This document shows, one piece after another, positions 16,427 through 25,740 of a DNA stretch of 64,000 nt; the stretch's first letter is position 1, and each line of letters opens with the position of its first letter. The DNA is taken from contig NZ_CP046052.1 of assembly GCF_004802635.2 (NCBI RefSeq), forward strand, positions 1,302,001 to 1,366,000, read 5' to 3'. The DNA is from Methylocystis heyeri (GTDB lineage: Bacteria > Pseudomonadota > Alphaproteobacteria > Rhizobiales > Beijerinckiaceae). Below the pieces are notes generated by a model. It worked only from the letters and a program-made list of their open reading frames with translations, ran no database searches and had not been told where the DNA came from. The position numbers and the translations under genes were made by a program.

Positions 16427-18235
16427 TCACTCCGTCTCGACCCCGAGATGCGGTTCGAATTTTTCTCCGGCGGCGACGCCGGCCCGGTAATCGTCCACCA
16501 ACACCTTGCGGCTTCTGTTTTGCTCTTTCGCGAGGAGCGACAGACCGAGCTTTTCCATTTCGTCTTCGACCACCGAAGATTTGACGACCGCAAGCGCGCG
16601 GCCGTCGGCCTTGCGCGTCGCCTTATCCCGTTCGGCTTTCAAGTCGCTCAGTTTGTAACATATTCCATGCCCAAAACCGATTTGAAACGAACGCGATGAA
16701 TTTCGCCCCGAGACCTCCGCTTTGCTTCGCTTCTTGAAGGCGTCGGCTTCGGTTTTGAACGCGAGGACGATCAAATCGTAAAGATAGTGCGCGGCGGCGA
16801 CATCCTCGGGGAGGCCGAAAAACACGAAGCGCAGCGAGCCGGAGGCGGTCTTCTCGAACCATGTCCTGCAATCACAAAAATCGGCTATGGCCGGCACGCA
16901 TTCGTCGATCGGCGAGCTCCGCTTCCGGCCCGTGTCTACGCCAATTCCCTCGCAGGGGCGTTCGCGCATCTCGACCTCGTCGAGCGACAGACCATAGCGA
17001 TCCAGCAATTCGGCGACTTTTTGCGCCGAAGCCAGAGCCTCCTGCTCGGTGCACCCCTGGTCGACGGTCTTGGCGCGCAACGCCTGGATGCGTTGTAGAA
17101 CCCGGGCGAGTTCGTCATCCTGTGGGCGCCCTTTCGTTTTTGCACGCCGGGTCGCCATCAGCTTGACGCGCAACTCCTGAAACAGGGGGCCTACGCCTTC
17201 CGGCGCCTCACCCTCGGCGATGGCGCGTTCGATGTCCCCGGCTATTACTTCGATCGACCGCGTCGCGCCGCCAAATCCCGAAGCAAAGCGGCGATCGAGC
17301 GTCTCCAGCATCACGAAGCCGATCCACGAAAATGCTTCGGCGAAGTTCGCCTTCCCCCCGGCGCGATAAATGACGCAGCGCGACAGCGCCTCCATGAGGT
17401 TCGCGACGTTCGTCATGCCGCGCGCGGCCTGCAGAATTTCCTCGGTTATCGATTCCCCGCACGCCTCGGCGATCTCTTGCGCCATAAAGGCGACAGCGAG
17501 CTTCTGGAGCTCGTCCCAGTCCTCTTCGTCTTCGTCGGGGATATCCGACAGTTCCTCGGAAAAGAGGTTCAGTCCCTCGATCCGCAAAGTGTCGTGGCGG
17601 ACCACATGACGATAAAGGGCGGCGGCGCAGCGATGCGAGTTGCGCAATCCCTTCCCTGGACGAACAAACTTCATGGCTTCGGCGAGCGCGGCGTCGTCGA
17701 GTGGCGCTATCACCCCGAGCGCGACGAGCTCTCCCTTTGGCGTCGCGGCCAGCCAGAGGGCGACATCGCATCCCACCGCTTCTTCCGGGATCTCCTCGAA
17801 CAGCGTGACCTTTTCGCCATTGGCCAGATCGGTTGCGCTACACCGGTCCGGCACGCAGACCGAGTCGATGTGGAGGAGCCGGAATTCGGCGCGCGCCAAC
17901 GCGTCCAGCGCGATAGCCGTATCGGCGTCGGCTCCGGAGCGGCGGTCGCGGATGAAGCGCTCAATCGGCGCGAAGCCTGTGAGGGACGGCGTGAACACGC
18001 TCAGATAACCGGAAAAGGCCAGCGCTTCCACGAACCGCGCCATGTGCTCCGGGTTATCCAGATCGAGCTCAGCCTTAGCGAGCCATGGGCGAGCGCCTTC
18101 CTCGATCCTATTGTGGGAAAGGCCAGACACCGCCTCCGCGCAAAGCTCATCGATCAGCGCCGCCAGCTCTTCGTCGTCCAGCTGTGCGCCGCCGCCTTTA
18201 TGCGCTGATCCCGCCGCCTCTTTCCGCCTGCTCAT
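16427..18235 (-). CDS. DUF2786-domain protein with long N-terminal region
   Basis: A 602-residue soluble protein. The C-terminal third carries a DUF2786 motif (RIQALRAKTVDQGCTEQEALASA then KVAELLDRYGLSLDEVEM, about residues 380-430) followed by a DUF7168-like region (TWFEKTASGSLRFVFFGLPEDV, then AAHYLYDLI and a basic helix). The N-terminal about 370 residues are not recognised. They include an acidic helical start (DDEELAALIDELC) and the segment LSDIPDEDEEDWDELQ. DUF2786 proteins often occur in phage or accessory regions; function unknown. No partner gene is adjacent; a repeat lies upstream. Confidence 0.7.
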   Translation of the reverse strand: MSRRKEAAGSAHKGGGAQLDDEELAALIDELCAEAVSGLSHNRIEEGARPWLAKAELDLDNPEHMARFVEALAFSGYLSVFTPSLTGFAPIERFIRDRRSGADADTAIALDALARAEFRLLHIDSVCVPDRCSATDLANGEKVTLFEEIPEEAVGCDVALWLAATPKGELVALGVIAPLDDAALAEAMKFVRPGKGLRNSHRCAAALYRHVVRHDTLRIEGLNLFSEELSDIPDEDEEDWDELQKLAVAFMAQEIAEACGESITEEILQAARGMTNVANLMEALSRCVIYRAGGKANFAEAFSWIGFVMLETLDRRFASGFGGATRSIEVIAGDIERAIAEGEAPEGVGPLFQELRVKLMATRRAKTKGRPQDDELARVLQRIQALRAKTVDQGCTEQEALASAQKVAELLDRYGLSLDEVEMRERPCEGIGVDTGRKRSSPIDECVPAIADFCDCRTWFEKTASGSLRFVFFGLPEDVAAAHYLYDLIVLAFKTEADAFKKRSKAEVSGRNSSRSFQIGFGHGICYKLSDLKAERDKATRKADGRALAVVKSSVVEDEMEKLGLSLLAKEQNRSRKVLVDDYRAGVAAGEKFEPHLGVETE

Positions 18236-18294
18236 TTGAAAGCTCCCGCACTTACGGCGACGAAAAGGCGACTCAAGAGACCCAGGCTTCGCGC

Positions 18295-18375
18295 CGTCAT
18301 CGCGAAACGCGCAGCTCCGCGGCGATCCAGGCGAGTGGCGCGACTCTGGATCGCTTCGCTCCGCTCGCGATGACG
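18295..18375. repeat. Dispersed palindromic repeat, family A
   Basis: CGTCATCGCGAAACGCG...GCGATCCAGG is mirrored by CTGGATCGC...CTCGCGATGACG. It lies between the mutase stop and the DUF2786 start. Confidence 0.75.
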
Positions 18376-18383
18376 GGGCCTAC

Positions 18384-20552
18384 TCACTCCCGCGCGGACT
18401 CGACTTCGCGCTGGGCGTAGCCGAGGCGGATGTTGAGCTCATGCAGCAGCTTCTCCGCCGCCTCGGGAATATTGGTGCCGGGCGGGAAGATGGCGCTGGC
18501 GCCGGCGTCATAGAGCGCCTGGAAATCCTGCTTCGGGATCACGCCGCCGACGACCATCATGATGTCTTCGCGGCCGACCCCCTGCAGCGCGTCGCGCAGC
18601 TCGGGCGTCAGCGTCAGATGGCCCGCGGTCATGGTCGAAACGCCGACGACATGCACATTCTCCTCGGCCGCTTTGTTCGCCACCTCTTCCGGCGTCGCGA
18701 AGAGATCCCCGATGACGACGTCGAAGCCGAGGTCGGCGAAAGCCGAGGCGATCACCTTCTGGCCGCGATCATGGCCGTCCTGGCCCATCTTGGCGACCAG
18801 AATACGGGGCTTGCGGCTTTCGTTCTCTTCGAAGGCCTTGGTCATGCCCTTCACCCGCGCGACCGCCGGCGCATCTTTGCCGGCCTCACGGGCGTAGACG
18901 CCGGAGATGACATTGGCTTTCGGCTTGTGGCGGGTGAATACTTTCTCCAGCGCGAAGGAGATTTCCCCGACGCTGGCCTTGGCCCGCGCGGCCTTCACGG
19001 CAAGGTCGAGCAGATTGGCGCCCGAGGTCGCGCCTTCCGTCAGCGCGTCGAGCGCGGCTTGCGTTTTGGCCTCGTCGCGTTCGGCCCGCAGGCGCCTGAG
19101 CTTTTCGAGCTGGGCGCCGCGCACGGCCGAATTGTCGATCTTGAGCACGTCGGGCGTGACGTCGTCCTGCGGCTGATATTTGTTGACGCCGACGACGACC
19201 TGCTGCCCGGTGTCGATGCGCGCCTGGGTCTTGGCCGCGGCTTCCTCGATCCGCTGCTTCGGCACGCCCGCCGCAATGGCCTTGGCCATGCCGCCGAGCT
19301 GTTCGATCTCCTGGATATGCTCCCAGGCGCGCTTGGCGAGTTCGGCGGTGAGGCGCTCGACATAATAGGAGCCGCCCCAAGGGTCGATGACGCGGGTGGT
19401 GCCGCTCTCCTGCTGCAGCACGATCTGGGTGTTGCGGGCGATGCGGGCGGAAAAGTCCGTCGGCAGGGCCAGCGCCTCGTCGAGAGCGTTGGTATGGAGC
19501 GACTGGGTGTGGCCCTGCGTCGCCGCCATGGCCTCGATGCTGGTGCGGATGGCGTTGACATAGACGTCCTGCGCCGTCAGCGACCAGCCCGAGGTCTGGC
19601 AATGGGTGCGCAGCGTCATGCTCTTCTCGGATTTCGCTCCGAGGTCCTTCATCAGACGAGCCCACAGCAGGCGCGCGGCGCGCAGCTTGGCGACTTCCAT
19701 GAAGAAATTCATACCGATGGCGAAGAAGAACGACAGGCGCGGGGCGAAAGCGTCGATGTCCAGCCCCGCCGCGACGCCGGCGCGGACATATTCGATGCCG
19801 TCGGCCAGCGTGTAGCCGAGTTCGAGATCCGCCGAGGCGCCCGCCTCCTGCATGTGATAGCCCGAAATCGAAATCGAGTTGAATTTCGGCATATGCTGGC
19901 TTGTATAAGCAAAGATGTCCGAAACGATGCGCATGGAGGGCAGCGGCGGGTAAATATAGGTGTTGCGCACCATGAATTCTTTGAGAATGTCGTTCTGGAT
20001 GGTGCCGGTGAGCTTGTCGGCCGAAACGCCCTGCTCTTCCGCCGCCACGATGAACAGCGCCAGCACCGGCAGCACCGCCCCGTTCATGGTCATCGAAACG
20101 CTCATCTGGTCGAGCGGAATGCCGTCGAACAGCGTGCGCATGTCGTAGATCGAGTCGATGGCCACGCCCGCCATGCCGACATCTCCCGAAACGCGGGGAT
20201 GATCCGAATCATAGCCGCGGTGGGTGGCGAGATCGAAGGCGACCGAAAGGCCCTTCTGGCCCGCCGCGAGGTTGCGCCGGTAGAAGGCGTTGGAATCCTC
20301 GGCCGTGGAGAACCCTGCATATTGGCGGATGGTCCAGGGCTGGGCCACATACATTGTGGGATAGGGGCCGCGCAGGAAAGGCGCGAGACCGGGGTATGAA
20401 TCGACGAAGGAAAGCCCTTCGATATCCGCGGGCTTATAGAGATTCTTAACCTCGACGCCTTCCGGGGTCACCCAAAGCCGCGGCTCCGGCTCCGCTTGGC
20501 TAGCGGTCGCGGGAGCGAAGGGAATTTTGGTGAAATCGGGAATGGCGGCCAT
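18384..20552 (-). CDS. mcmA: Methylmalonyl-CoA mutase
   Basis: A 722-residue methylmalonyl-CoA mutase, the usual length for the catalytic chain. The N-terminal TIM-barrel has [23 protein letters not shown], the CoA-binding [22 protein letters not shown], and [16 protein letters not shown]. The C-terminal cobalamin domain (from about residue 590) has the Co-ligand motif [11 protein letters not shown], then [10 protein letters not shown] and VVVGGVIP. It interconverts methylmalonyl-CoA and succinyl-CoA, e.g. in the ethylmalonyl-CoA or propionate pathways. ATG 20552 follows GAGGA; longer frames have no homology. It needs adenosylcobalamin, which the neighbouring cob operon and cobO would help make. 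Confidence 0.96.
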   Translation of the reverse strand: MAAIPDFTKIPFAPATASQAEPEPRLWVTPEGVEVKNLYKPADIEGLSFVDSYPGLAPFLRGPYPTMYVAQPWTIRQYAGFSTAEDSNAFYRRNLAAGQKGLSVAFDLATHRGYDSDHPRVSGDVGMAGVAIDSIYDMRTLFDGIPLDQMSVSMTMNGAVLPVLALFIVAAEEQGVSADKLTGTIQNDILKEFMVRNTYIYPPLPSMRIVSDIFAYTSQHMPKFNSISISGYHMQEAGASADLELGYTLADGIEYVRAGVAAGLDIDAFAPRLSFFFAIGMNFFMEVAKLRAARLLWARLMKDLGAKSEKSMTLRTHCQTSGWSLTAQDVYVNAIRTSIEAMAATQGHTQSLHTNALDEALALPTDFSARIARNTQIVLQQESGTTRVIDPWGGSYYVERLTAELAKRAWEHIQEIEQLGGMAKAIAAGVPKQRIEEAAAKTQARIDTGQQVVVGVNKYQPQDDVTPDVLKIDNSAVRGAQLEKLRRLRAERDEAKTQAALDALTEGATSGANLLDLAVKAARAKASVGEISFALEKVFTRHKPKANVISGVYAREAGKDAPAVARVKGMTKAFEENESRKPRILVAKMGQDGHDRGQKVIASAFADLGFDVVIGDLFATPEEVANKAAEENVHVVGVSTMTAGHLTLTPELRDALQGVGREDIMMVVGGVIPKQDFQALYDAGASAIFPPGTNIPEAAEKLLHELNIRLGYAQREVESARE

Positions 20553-20822
20553 CGGGTCCTCGGCTTTGGCGTAAGGGCGCCCCAAGCTTGGGGAAAACCC
20601 TGACTTTCTTTTGTATCCTTCGCTCCGGCCGAACCGGAGCCCATGGGAAAAATTCGTAAGCCAACGCTTTAACCCACAGCCGCGCGCGGCGCAAAGGTCC
20701 ACGCGGCGCTAATCGCGGCTTAGGACTTGAAGCGTAGATCAGGCCGAGAGCGGAAATCGCTTGATTTTCCAAGATCGGCCCGCCTGCCCCGCAGCCGCGC
20801 CCCGACCCCGGATGGAACCAAG
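20553..20822. promoter_or_regulatory. Divergent promoter region mcmA/kup
   Basis: The 270 bases separate two divergent genes and must carry both promoters. No riboswitch, clear operator or -35/-10 pair is evident. Confidence 0.35.
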
Positions 20823-22700
20823 ATGAGCGGCGCGCCAGATACGACCTCGCATTCCTCCCATCGCCTCGGCCCACTCGCGCTCGGGGCTCTGGGCGTGGTC
20901 TATGGAGATATCGGCACCAGCCCGCTCTACACGATCAAGACCGCCATCGAATGGTCGGGCGGCGCGATCGCGCCGGAAGAAGCGCTGGGGATGCTCTCGC
21001 TCATCTTCTGGACGCTGATTGTCATCACCTCGATCAAATATGTCGCGGTGATCATGCGCGCGGACAACGACGGCGAGGGCGGCATTCTCGCGTTGATGTC
21101 GCTGCTCGGCATAAAACGGGGGCGGCATCCGGCCATCATCGCCATCGGCATGCTGGGCGCGGCCCTGCTGTTCGGCGACGGAGCAATCACGCCCGCAATC
21201 TCGGTTCTGAGCGCGCTGGAAGGCCTCAAGACCCCTGCCCCAGCCATCGCCCCCTATATCGTGCCTCTTTCGGTCGTCGTGCTGATCGGGCTGTTCAGCG
21301 TGCAGTACAGGGGAACCGCCGAGATTTCCCGGCTGTTCGGGCCGGTGATGATCATCTGGTTCCTCGCCATCGGCGCACTCGGCCTTGCCGCGGTCGTCCA
21401 GCATCCCGGCGTTTTGGCGGCGCTCAACCCGGCCGTCGGCGCCGCCTATCTCTTCGAACATGGCGCAGCGGGGTTTCTCATACTGGGGGCGGTCTTCCTC
21501 TGCGCCACCGGCGCCGAAGCGCTTTACGCCGACATGGGGCATTTCGGGCGCCAGCCGATCAGACTCGCCTGGTACGGCCTGGTGCTGCCGGCGCTGGTGC
21601 TCAATTATGCCGGCCAGACCGCGCTGATCGTCAGCGAGCCGCCGGCGGCGTCGCCCAACCCGTTCTTCGACCTCTGCCCCGCGGGTCTACAGCTTCCTCT
21701 GGTGGCGCTCGCGACCCTCGCCACCGTCATCGCCAGCCAGTCGATCATCACCGGCGCCTTTTCGATGACCCGGCAAGCGATCCAGCTCGGTCTCCTGCCC
21801 CGCATCCATGTCTCGCAGACCTCCGCGGAAAGCTACGGACAGATCTACGTCGGCTTCGTCAATTGGGCGCTGATGGCGTTGACCCTGATCCTCACCATCG
21901 TCTTTCGGTCGTCCGACAGCCTTGCGGCAGCTTTCGGCATCGCCGTGTCTTTGACCATGCTGCTGACCAGCTTCCTGATGTTCGTCGCCATGCGCGAGGT
22001 ATGGAACTGGAGCCTGCCTCTGAGCCTCCTCGCCGCGGGCCTCTTCGTCGTGGTCGACGGCTCCTTCGTCGCGGCGAATATGGTCAAATTCTTCGAGGGC
22101 GGTTGGATTCCGCTGGTCGTGGCCTCGATCATTTTCTTCCTGATGACCTGCTGGAGCCAGGGCTATGTGGCGATGCGCGCCGCTTTGGAGCGGGATACGT
22201 TTCCGCTGGCCGATTTCATCAGGAAATTCCGGGGCAAGCCGCGGGTGCAAGGTTGCGCGGTCTATCTTTCTGGCCGGCACAATGTCGTTCCGGTGCCGCT
22301 GCTGCATAATCTCAAACACAATAAGGTCGTGCACGAGCGCGTGGTGATCCTTCACGTGCAGACGGAACAGGTTCCCAGAATTAAAGCCGCGCAGCGGGTC
22401 GAAACCCAGGACCTCGGCGACGAGTTCTATTCGGTCACGCTTCGTTACGGTTTCATGGAGCAACCGAACATTCCTCGCGCCTTGATCCTAGAGTCGATCG
22501 GCTGCCCGCTGCGCTTCAATATGATGGACACGTCCTTCTTCGTCGGACGATTGTCGATCCTGCCGACCAGCGCCTTCAAATGGCGCCGGTTCAAAATGGG
22601 CGTCTTCGAATTTCTTCATCGCAACGCCGTGCCCGCCACGGAATTTTTCCAGATACCTCCCGGCCGCGTCGTGGAACTCGGCAGCCAGGTGGAAATCTGA
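20823..22700 (+). CDS. kup: Kup potassium uptake protein
   Basis: A 625-residue Kup (KT/HAK/KUP) low-affinity K+/H+ symporter of the inner membrane. The signature LGALGVVYGDIGTSPLYTIK lies at residues 15-34, and FGDGAITPAISVLSALEG in the third helix region. About twelve hydrophobic segments fill residues 15-435, and a cytoplasmic domain of about 190 residues ends the protein (RFNMMDTSFFVGR is a family motif). ATG 20823 matches the family start; the longer frame from 20727 does not. It ends at a terminator at 22837-22866. Confidence 0.95.
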   Translation: MSGAPDTTSHSSHRLGPLALGALGVVYGDIGTSPLYTIKTAIEWSGGAIAPEEALGMLSLIFWTLIVITSIKYVAVIMRADNDGEGGILALMSLLGIKRGRHPAIIAIGMLGAALLFGDGAITPAISVLSALEGLKTPAPAIAPYIVPLSVVVLIGLFSVQYRGTAEISRLFGPVMIIWFLAIGALGLAAVVQHPGVLAALNPAVGAAYLFEHGAAGFLILGAVFLCATGAEALYADMGHFGRQPIRLAWYGLVLPALVLNYAGQTALIVSEPPAASPNPFFDLCPAGLQLPLVALATLATVIASQSIITGAFSMTRQAIQLGLLPRIHVSQTSAESYGQIYVGFVNWALMALTLILTIVFRSSDSLAAAFGIAVSLTMLLTSFLMFVAMREVWNWSLPLSLLAAGLFVVVDGSFVAANMVKFFEGGWIPLVVASIIFFLMTCWSQGYVAMRAALERDTFPLADFIRKFRGKPRVQGCAVYLSGRHNVVPVPLLHNLKHNKVVHERVVILHVQTEQVPRIKAAQRVETQDLGDEFYSVTLRYGFMEQPNIPRALILESIGCPLRFNMMDTSFFVGRLSILPTSAFKWRRFKMGVFEFLHRNAVPATEFFQIPPGRVVELGSQVEI

Positions 22701-22836
22701 ACGCCGGACTCCACGCCCGCACATTACGGGAATTTAATTCGCCTTACCGAAGCTTAATTTGAGTTTGGCGCGAAAAATCAGATTATGCCGGCAGTTGTCC
22801 TCAACTTCGAGGCGCTCCCTCTGAACGACGAACCTG

Positions 22837-22866
22837 CTGGCCGCCGAAGTGCGGCCAGTCTTTTTT
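22837..22866 (+). terminator. Intrinsic terminator downstream of kup
   Basis: A perfect eight-base stem CTGGCCGC / GCGGCCAG with a six-base loop is followed by TCTTTTTTG. Confidence 0.85.
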
Positions 22867-23032
22867 GACGACACGAAAAAGCTTGATCTTTAGCAAATTT
22901 GACTCTTGTCAAACCCGATTCCGCCATGCATAAGGCGAACCGAAGCGTTCGGGATTTCTGATGTTTTGTCGGTTTTCGGCCTCTACTCGGGAGAGCCGCT
23001 GTCCAAAAAACTTCACATTCTCGAAAAAAGCC

Positions 23033-23060
23033 TTGACTGTTGTGCGCCGCAGCATTAGAT
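23033..23060 (+). promoter_or_regulatory. Sigma70-type promoter of the small RNA
   Basis: TTGACT at 23033-23038 and TTAGAT at 23055-23060 are separated by 16 bases. They point to a transcript start near 23067, just ahead of the structured RNA. Confidence 0.6.
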
Positions 23061-23066
23061 TGAGTG

Positions 23067-23158
23067 CATCGCAGCGAGATTGCTCTTGCTTCGTAGCCCT
23101 CCTTGGGCGTTTCCTCCCTTGACTTGGGCCGCTGGTGATCCGGCGGCCCCTTTTTTTG
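23067..23158 (+). ncRNA. Putative AbcR/ar15-like anti-Shine-Dalgarno sRNA
   Basis: A roughly 90-nt structured transcript, read from the sequence alone. Stem 1 is AGCGAGA/TCTTGCT (23073-23090). Stem 2 is GCCC/GGGC (23096-23108), with a TCCTT loop. A single-stranded GTTTCCTCCC (23109-23118) follows, then a ten-base terminator stem GGGCCGCTGG/CCGGCGGCCC (23126-23149), a TGAT loop and seven T residues. CU-rich CCUCC segments in loops and linker pair with ribosome sites. This layout is that of alphaproteobacterial AbcR (ar15) Hfq-dependent sRNAs that repress transporter mRNAs. Family assignment is by architecture only. Confidence 0.65.
23126..23157 (+). terminator. Rho-independent terminator of the sRNA
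   Basis: GGGCCGCTGG pairs with CCGGCGGCCC (one G-U pair) around TGAT and is followed by TTTTTTTG. The T-tract ends three bases before the stop codon of the convergent cobB gene. Confidence 0.85.
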
Positions 23159-23159
23159 T

Positions 23160-24464
23160 TCAAGCGATTGCGTGGAAAAACGAGCCCGACACATCGCCGG
23201 CCCTGAGGCCCGCGGGGCTCTCGCGCTCCGAATAAGCGTCGCAAACAAAGGCGAAAGGCGCGCCCTCCTCGCGCAAAATCGTCGCATAATGAAACTCATG
23301 GCCGAAAAGGTCGGCACCCGCCGCGCCCAGACGGTGATCTGCGGACAATCGGGCTCTTCGATAGCCCAAATTGAGTTTGCGCTGCGAAAAACTGGTTTCC
23401 AATTCGAGCAGGCCCGCCATGGCGTGGCGAACGCCCTCGGCGTCGACGAGGCCGCGCCCGAGGACCATGTATCCGCCGCATTCGCCGTGAACCGGGCGTG
23501 TCTGAGCAAAGCGGCGCAGGCCGGAAAGAAAACACTGCGCCCCGGCGATGCGGCCGGCGTGAAGCTCGGGATAGCCGCCGGGGAGCCAGCAGACGTCGCA
23601 TTGGGGCGGCGGCGGCTCGTCGGCGAGAGGCGAGAAAAACACGAGTTCCGCGCCCAAGGCCCGCCAGTCCAGAGCCAGATGCGGATAGAAAAATGAAAAG
23701 GCTTCGTCCTGCGCCACTGCGATGCGCTGTCCGGGAGGCCGCAGGCCCGACGAGCTTCTGCCGGATGCGGCGGCTCCGCCCGCGGCGGCGGCGCAAAGCG
23801 CTTCGATGTCCAGGCCGGCCTCCACCCTGTCGGCCAGCGCATCCAGCATGGCGTCGAGGCCCGAGGTCTCCCTCGCCTGAACCAGCCCCAGATGACGCTC
23901 GGGCAGAATGACGCCGGCGTCCCGTGCAAGCGCTCCCAGCACCGGGACGCCCAGCGCCTCGATCGCCTCGCCGGCGAGCTTCCTGTGCCGCTCGGAGGCG
24001 ACCTTGTTCAACACTGCGCCCGCGAGCTTGAGTCGCGGATCATGCGCCGCGACGCCGCGAACGATCGCCGCGGCGGTCTGGCCCTGGCCGGAAACGTCAT
24101 GGACCAGCACCACCGGCCAGCCCATTGCGGCGGCTATATCGGCGGAGGCCCCGCTGCGTCCGGGAGGATTGGGCGCGCCGTCGAACAGGCCCATCGCCCC
24201 TTCCGCGACGACGATATCCGCCTGCGCTCCGGCCAGTCCCGCAAGCCGCTCGACGAGCTCCGGCGCCATGGTCCAGCTGTCGAGATTGAGGCTTTGGCGC
24301 CCGGTCGCGACCGCGTGGAACGCGGGGTCGATGTAATCCGGCCCGCATTTGGCCGCGCCGACGCGCATTCCCCGCCGCGTCAGGGCGCGCATGAGGCCGA
24401 GCGCGACGGTCGTCTTGCCCGAGCCGGAACGCACCGCGGCGATGACGAGCCCCGGAGCGCTCAA
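23160..24464 (-). CDS. cobB: Cobyrinate/hydrogenobyrinate a,c-diamide synthase
   Basis: A 434-residue glutamine-dependent amidase that amidates the a and c side chains of hydrogenobyrinic acid with ATP. The N-terminal P-loop-like [20 protein letters not shown] and [11 protein letters not shown] are the CobB/CbiA synthetase signatures. The C-terminal class I glutaminase domain has [15 protein letters not shown] and the nucleophile Cys in [13 protein letters not shown]. The final catalytic region is FGHEFHYA. The start is TTG 24464, overlapping the cobM stop (TTGA). It is the last gene of the cobalamin operon and runs convergently into the sRNA terminator. Confidence 0.96.
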   Translation of the reverse strand: MSAPGLVIAAVRSGSGKTTVALGLMRALTRRGMRVGAAKCGPDYIDPAFHAVATGRQSLNLDSWTMAPELVERLAGLAGAQADIVVAEGAMGLFDGAPNPPGRSGASADIAAAMGWPVVLVHDVSGQGQTAAAIVRGVAAHDPRLKLAGAVLNKVASERHRKLAGEAIEALGVPVLGALARDAGVILPERHLGLVQARETSGLDAMLDALADRVEAGLDIEALCAAAAGGAAASGRSSSGLRPPGQRIAVAQDEAFSFFYPHLALDWRALGAELVFFSPLADEPPPPQCDVCWLPGGYPELHAGRIAGAQCFLSGLRRFAQTRPVHGECGGYMVLGRGLVDAEGVRHAMAGLLELETSFSQRKLNLGYRRARLSADHRLGAAGADLFGHEFHYATILREEGAPFAFVCDAYSERESPAGLRAGDVSGSFFHAIA

Positions 24465-25324
24465 ACGCTCTCTCCGCCGTCCCCAGAGATTTCGACCCGC
24501 AAATTCTCTGGAATTCCTCGATTAGTCGAGTTTTCTTCACGCGAACCGGCATCCACTTCGCTCGAAAACCCTCCGGGCCTGAATCTGCGATCGTAACCCG
24601 CGTCGTACAGCGCGCTTTCGCGGAAATCCTCCGCGCCGAGCGCTGGCCCGACGAGGATAAGCGCGGTCCGCTCCATCGGAGATTGCGCCGCCAGCGCCTC
24701 GATGGTCGACAGCGTTCCGCGAATGACGCGCTCGTCCGGCCAGGACGCGCGGAACACGATAGCGACAGGGCAATCCGCGCCGTAGAAAGGCGTCAGCTCG
24801 GAGACGACGCGATCCAGCACGTGAATCGAAAGATGGATCGCCATGGTCGCGTGCGCCTGGGCGAAGACGCTCAGCGTCTCGGTCGGCGGCATAGCCGAAG
24901 CCCGGCCGCTGGTGCGGGTGAGGACCAGCGACTGCGCCACCTCCGGGAGGGTCAGCTCCCTGCGCAGCGCGGCGCTGGCGGCGGAAAAGGAAGGCACTCC
25001 CGGCGTCATCGTATAGGGAATGCCGAGCCGGTCGAGACGACGCATCTGCTCGCCGCAGGCGCTCCAGATCGAAAGATCCCCCGAATGCAGCCGCGCGACG
25101 TCGAGCCCTCCCGCATGGGCGGCCGCGATTTCGTCGATGATGGCGTCGAGCGACAGCGGCGCGGTGTCGATTATTCTGGCCCCGGGCGGGCAATGGGCGA
25201 GCACGCCCATCGGCACCAGCGAACCGGCGTAGAGACACACGGGCGAGGCGGCGATGAGGTCGCGTCCCCGCAGCGTCAGGAGATCGGCGGCTCCGGGACC
25301 GGCGCCGATGAAATGCACCGTCAT
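24461..25324 (-). CDS. cobM: Precorrin-4 C11-methyltransferase
   Basis: A 287-residue SAM-dependent tetrapyrrole methylase that methylates C-11 of precorrin-4. Family motifs are [35 protein letters not shown] and the central [21 protein letters not shown], then [15 protein letters not shown]. The C-terminal about 35 residues are an extra hydrophilic tail. ATG 25324 overlaps the cobE stop (ATGA) and gives the family N-terminus. Confidence 0.95.
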   Translation of the reverse strand: MTVHFIGAGPGAADLLTLRGRDLIAASPVCLYAGSLVPMGVLAHCPPGARIIDTAPLSLDAIIDEIAAAHAGGLDVARLHSGDLSIWSACGEQMRRLDRLGIPYTMTPGVPSFSAASAALRRELTLPEVAQSLVLTRTSGRASAMPPTETLSVFAQAHATMAIHLSIHVLDRVVSELTPFYGADCPVAIVFRASWPDERVIRGTLSTIEALAAQSPMERTALILVGPALGAEDFRESALYDAGYDRRFRPGGFSSEVDAGSREENSTNRGIPENLRVEISGDGGESV

Positions 25325-25740
25325 TTTTCTGCGCCTTTCGACGTTCCGCGCGCAATGGCGCAAGTCAGCGCGCCGGCGACCGTCCTCGGCGCCAGCAATC
25401 GGCTTCCCTCTCCCGCCCCGGCGAGCGCGGCGGTTTCGGCGATGCTGCCGACGCCGAACAGCTCAACAACCCGCAAAGAGCGCGTGAACCCGTCGGCGTT
25501 TCGCCTTTGCAGGCTTTCTATCGGCAAAAACAACAGCTTCATCTCCAGAATTTTTGCGGCTGCGTGAATCCCGGCTTCATTCTCACGCGCGTCCATGGTC
25601 GCAAGGATCGCTTTTTTCAAGTCGAGCCCATGACTTGCGGCGATCTCGCGAAGCAGCGCGACAAGCGCGTCGGGATCGGCGCCCGGCCTCGCCCCGACGC
25701 CGAAGGCGTAAACCCACGTCACGTCTTCGCGGCCCGCCAT
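25321..25740 (-). CDS. cobE: CobE (CbiG C-terminal-like) cobalamin protein
   Basis: A 139-residue small protein of the CobE/GbiG_C family. The start [29 protein letters not shown] has the characteristic G-x-G-x-R-x-G turn; [19 protein letters not shown] and [15 protein letters not shown] are further family signatures. It is needed for the aerobic pathway, but its exact chemistry is debated. ATG 25740 lies inside the end of cobL (22-base overlap), and the stop overlaps the cobM start. Its position between cobL and cobM is a common order. Confidence 0.88.
   Translation of the reverse strand: MAGREDVTWVYAFGVGARPGADPDALVALLREIAASHGLDLKKAILATMDARENEAGIHAAAKILEMKLLFLPIESLQRRNADGFTRSLRVVELFGVGSIAETAALAGAGEGSRLLAPRTVAGALTCAIARGTSKGAEK

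Noticed and set aside
18441-20399. 652-codon plus-strand frame opposite methylmalonyl-CoA mutase
   Set aside because: A GC-rich shadow; the minus-strand mutase is unambiguous.
22867-23032. Second sRNA or small ORF between the kup terminator and the sRNA promoter
   Set aside because: No structured element with a terminator and no ribosome-site/ORF pair is visible.
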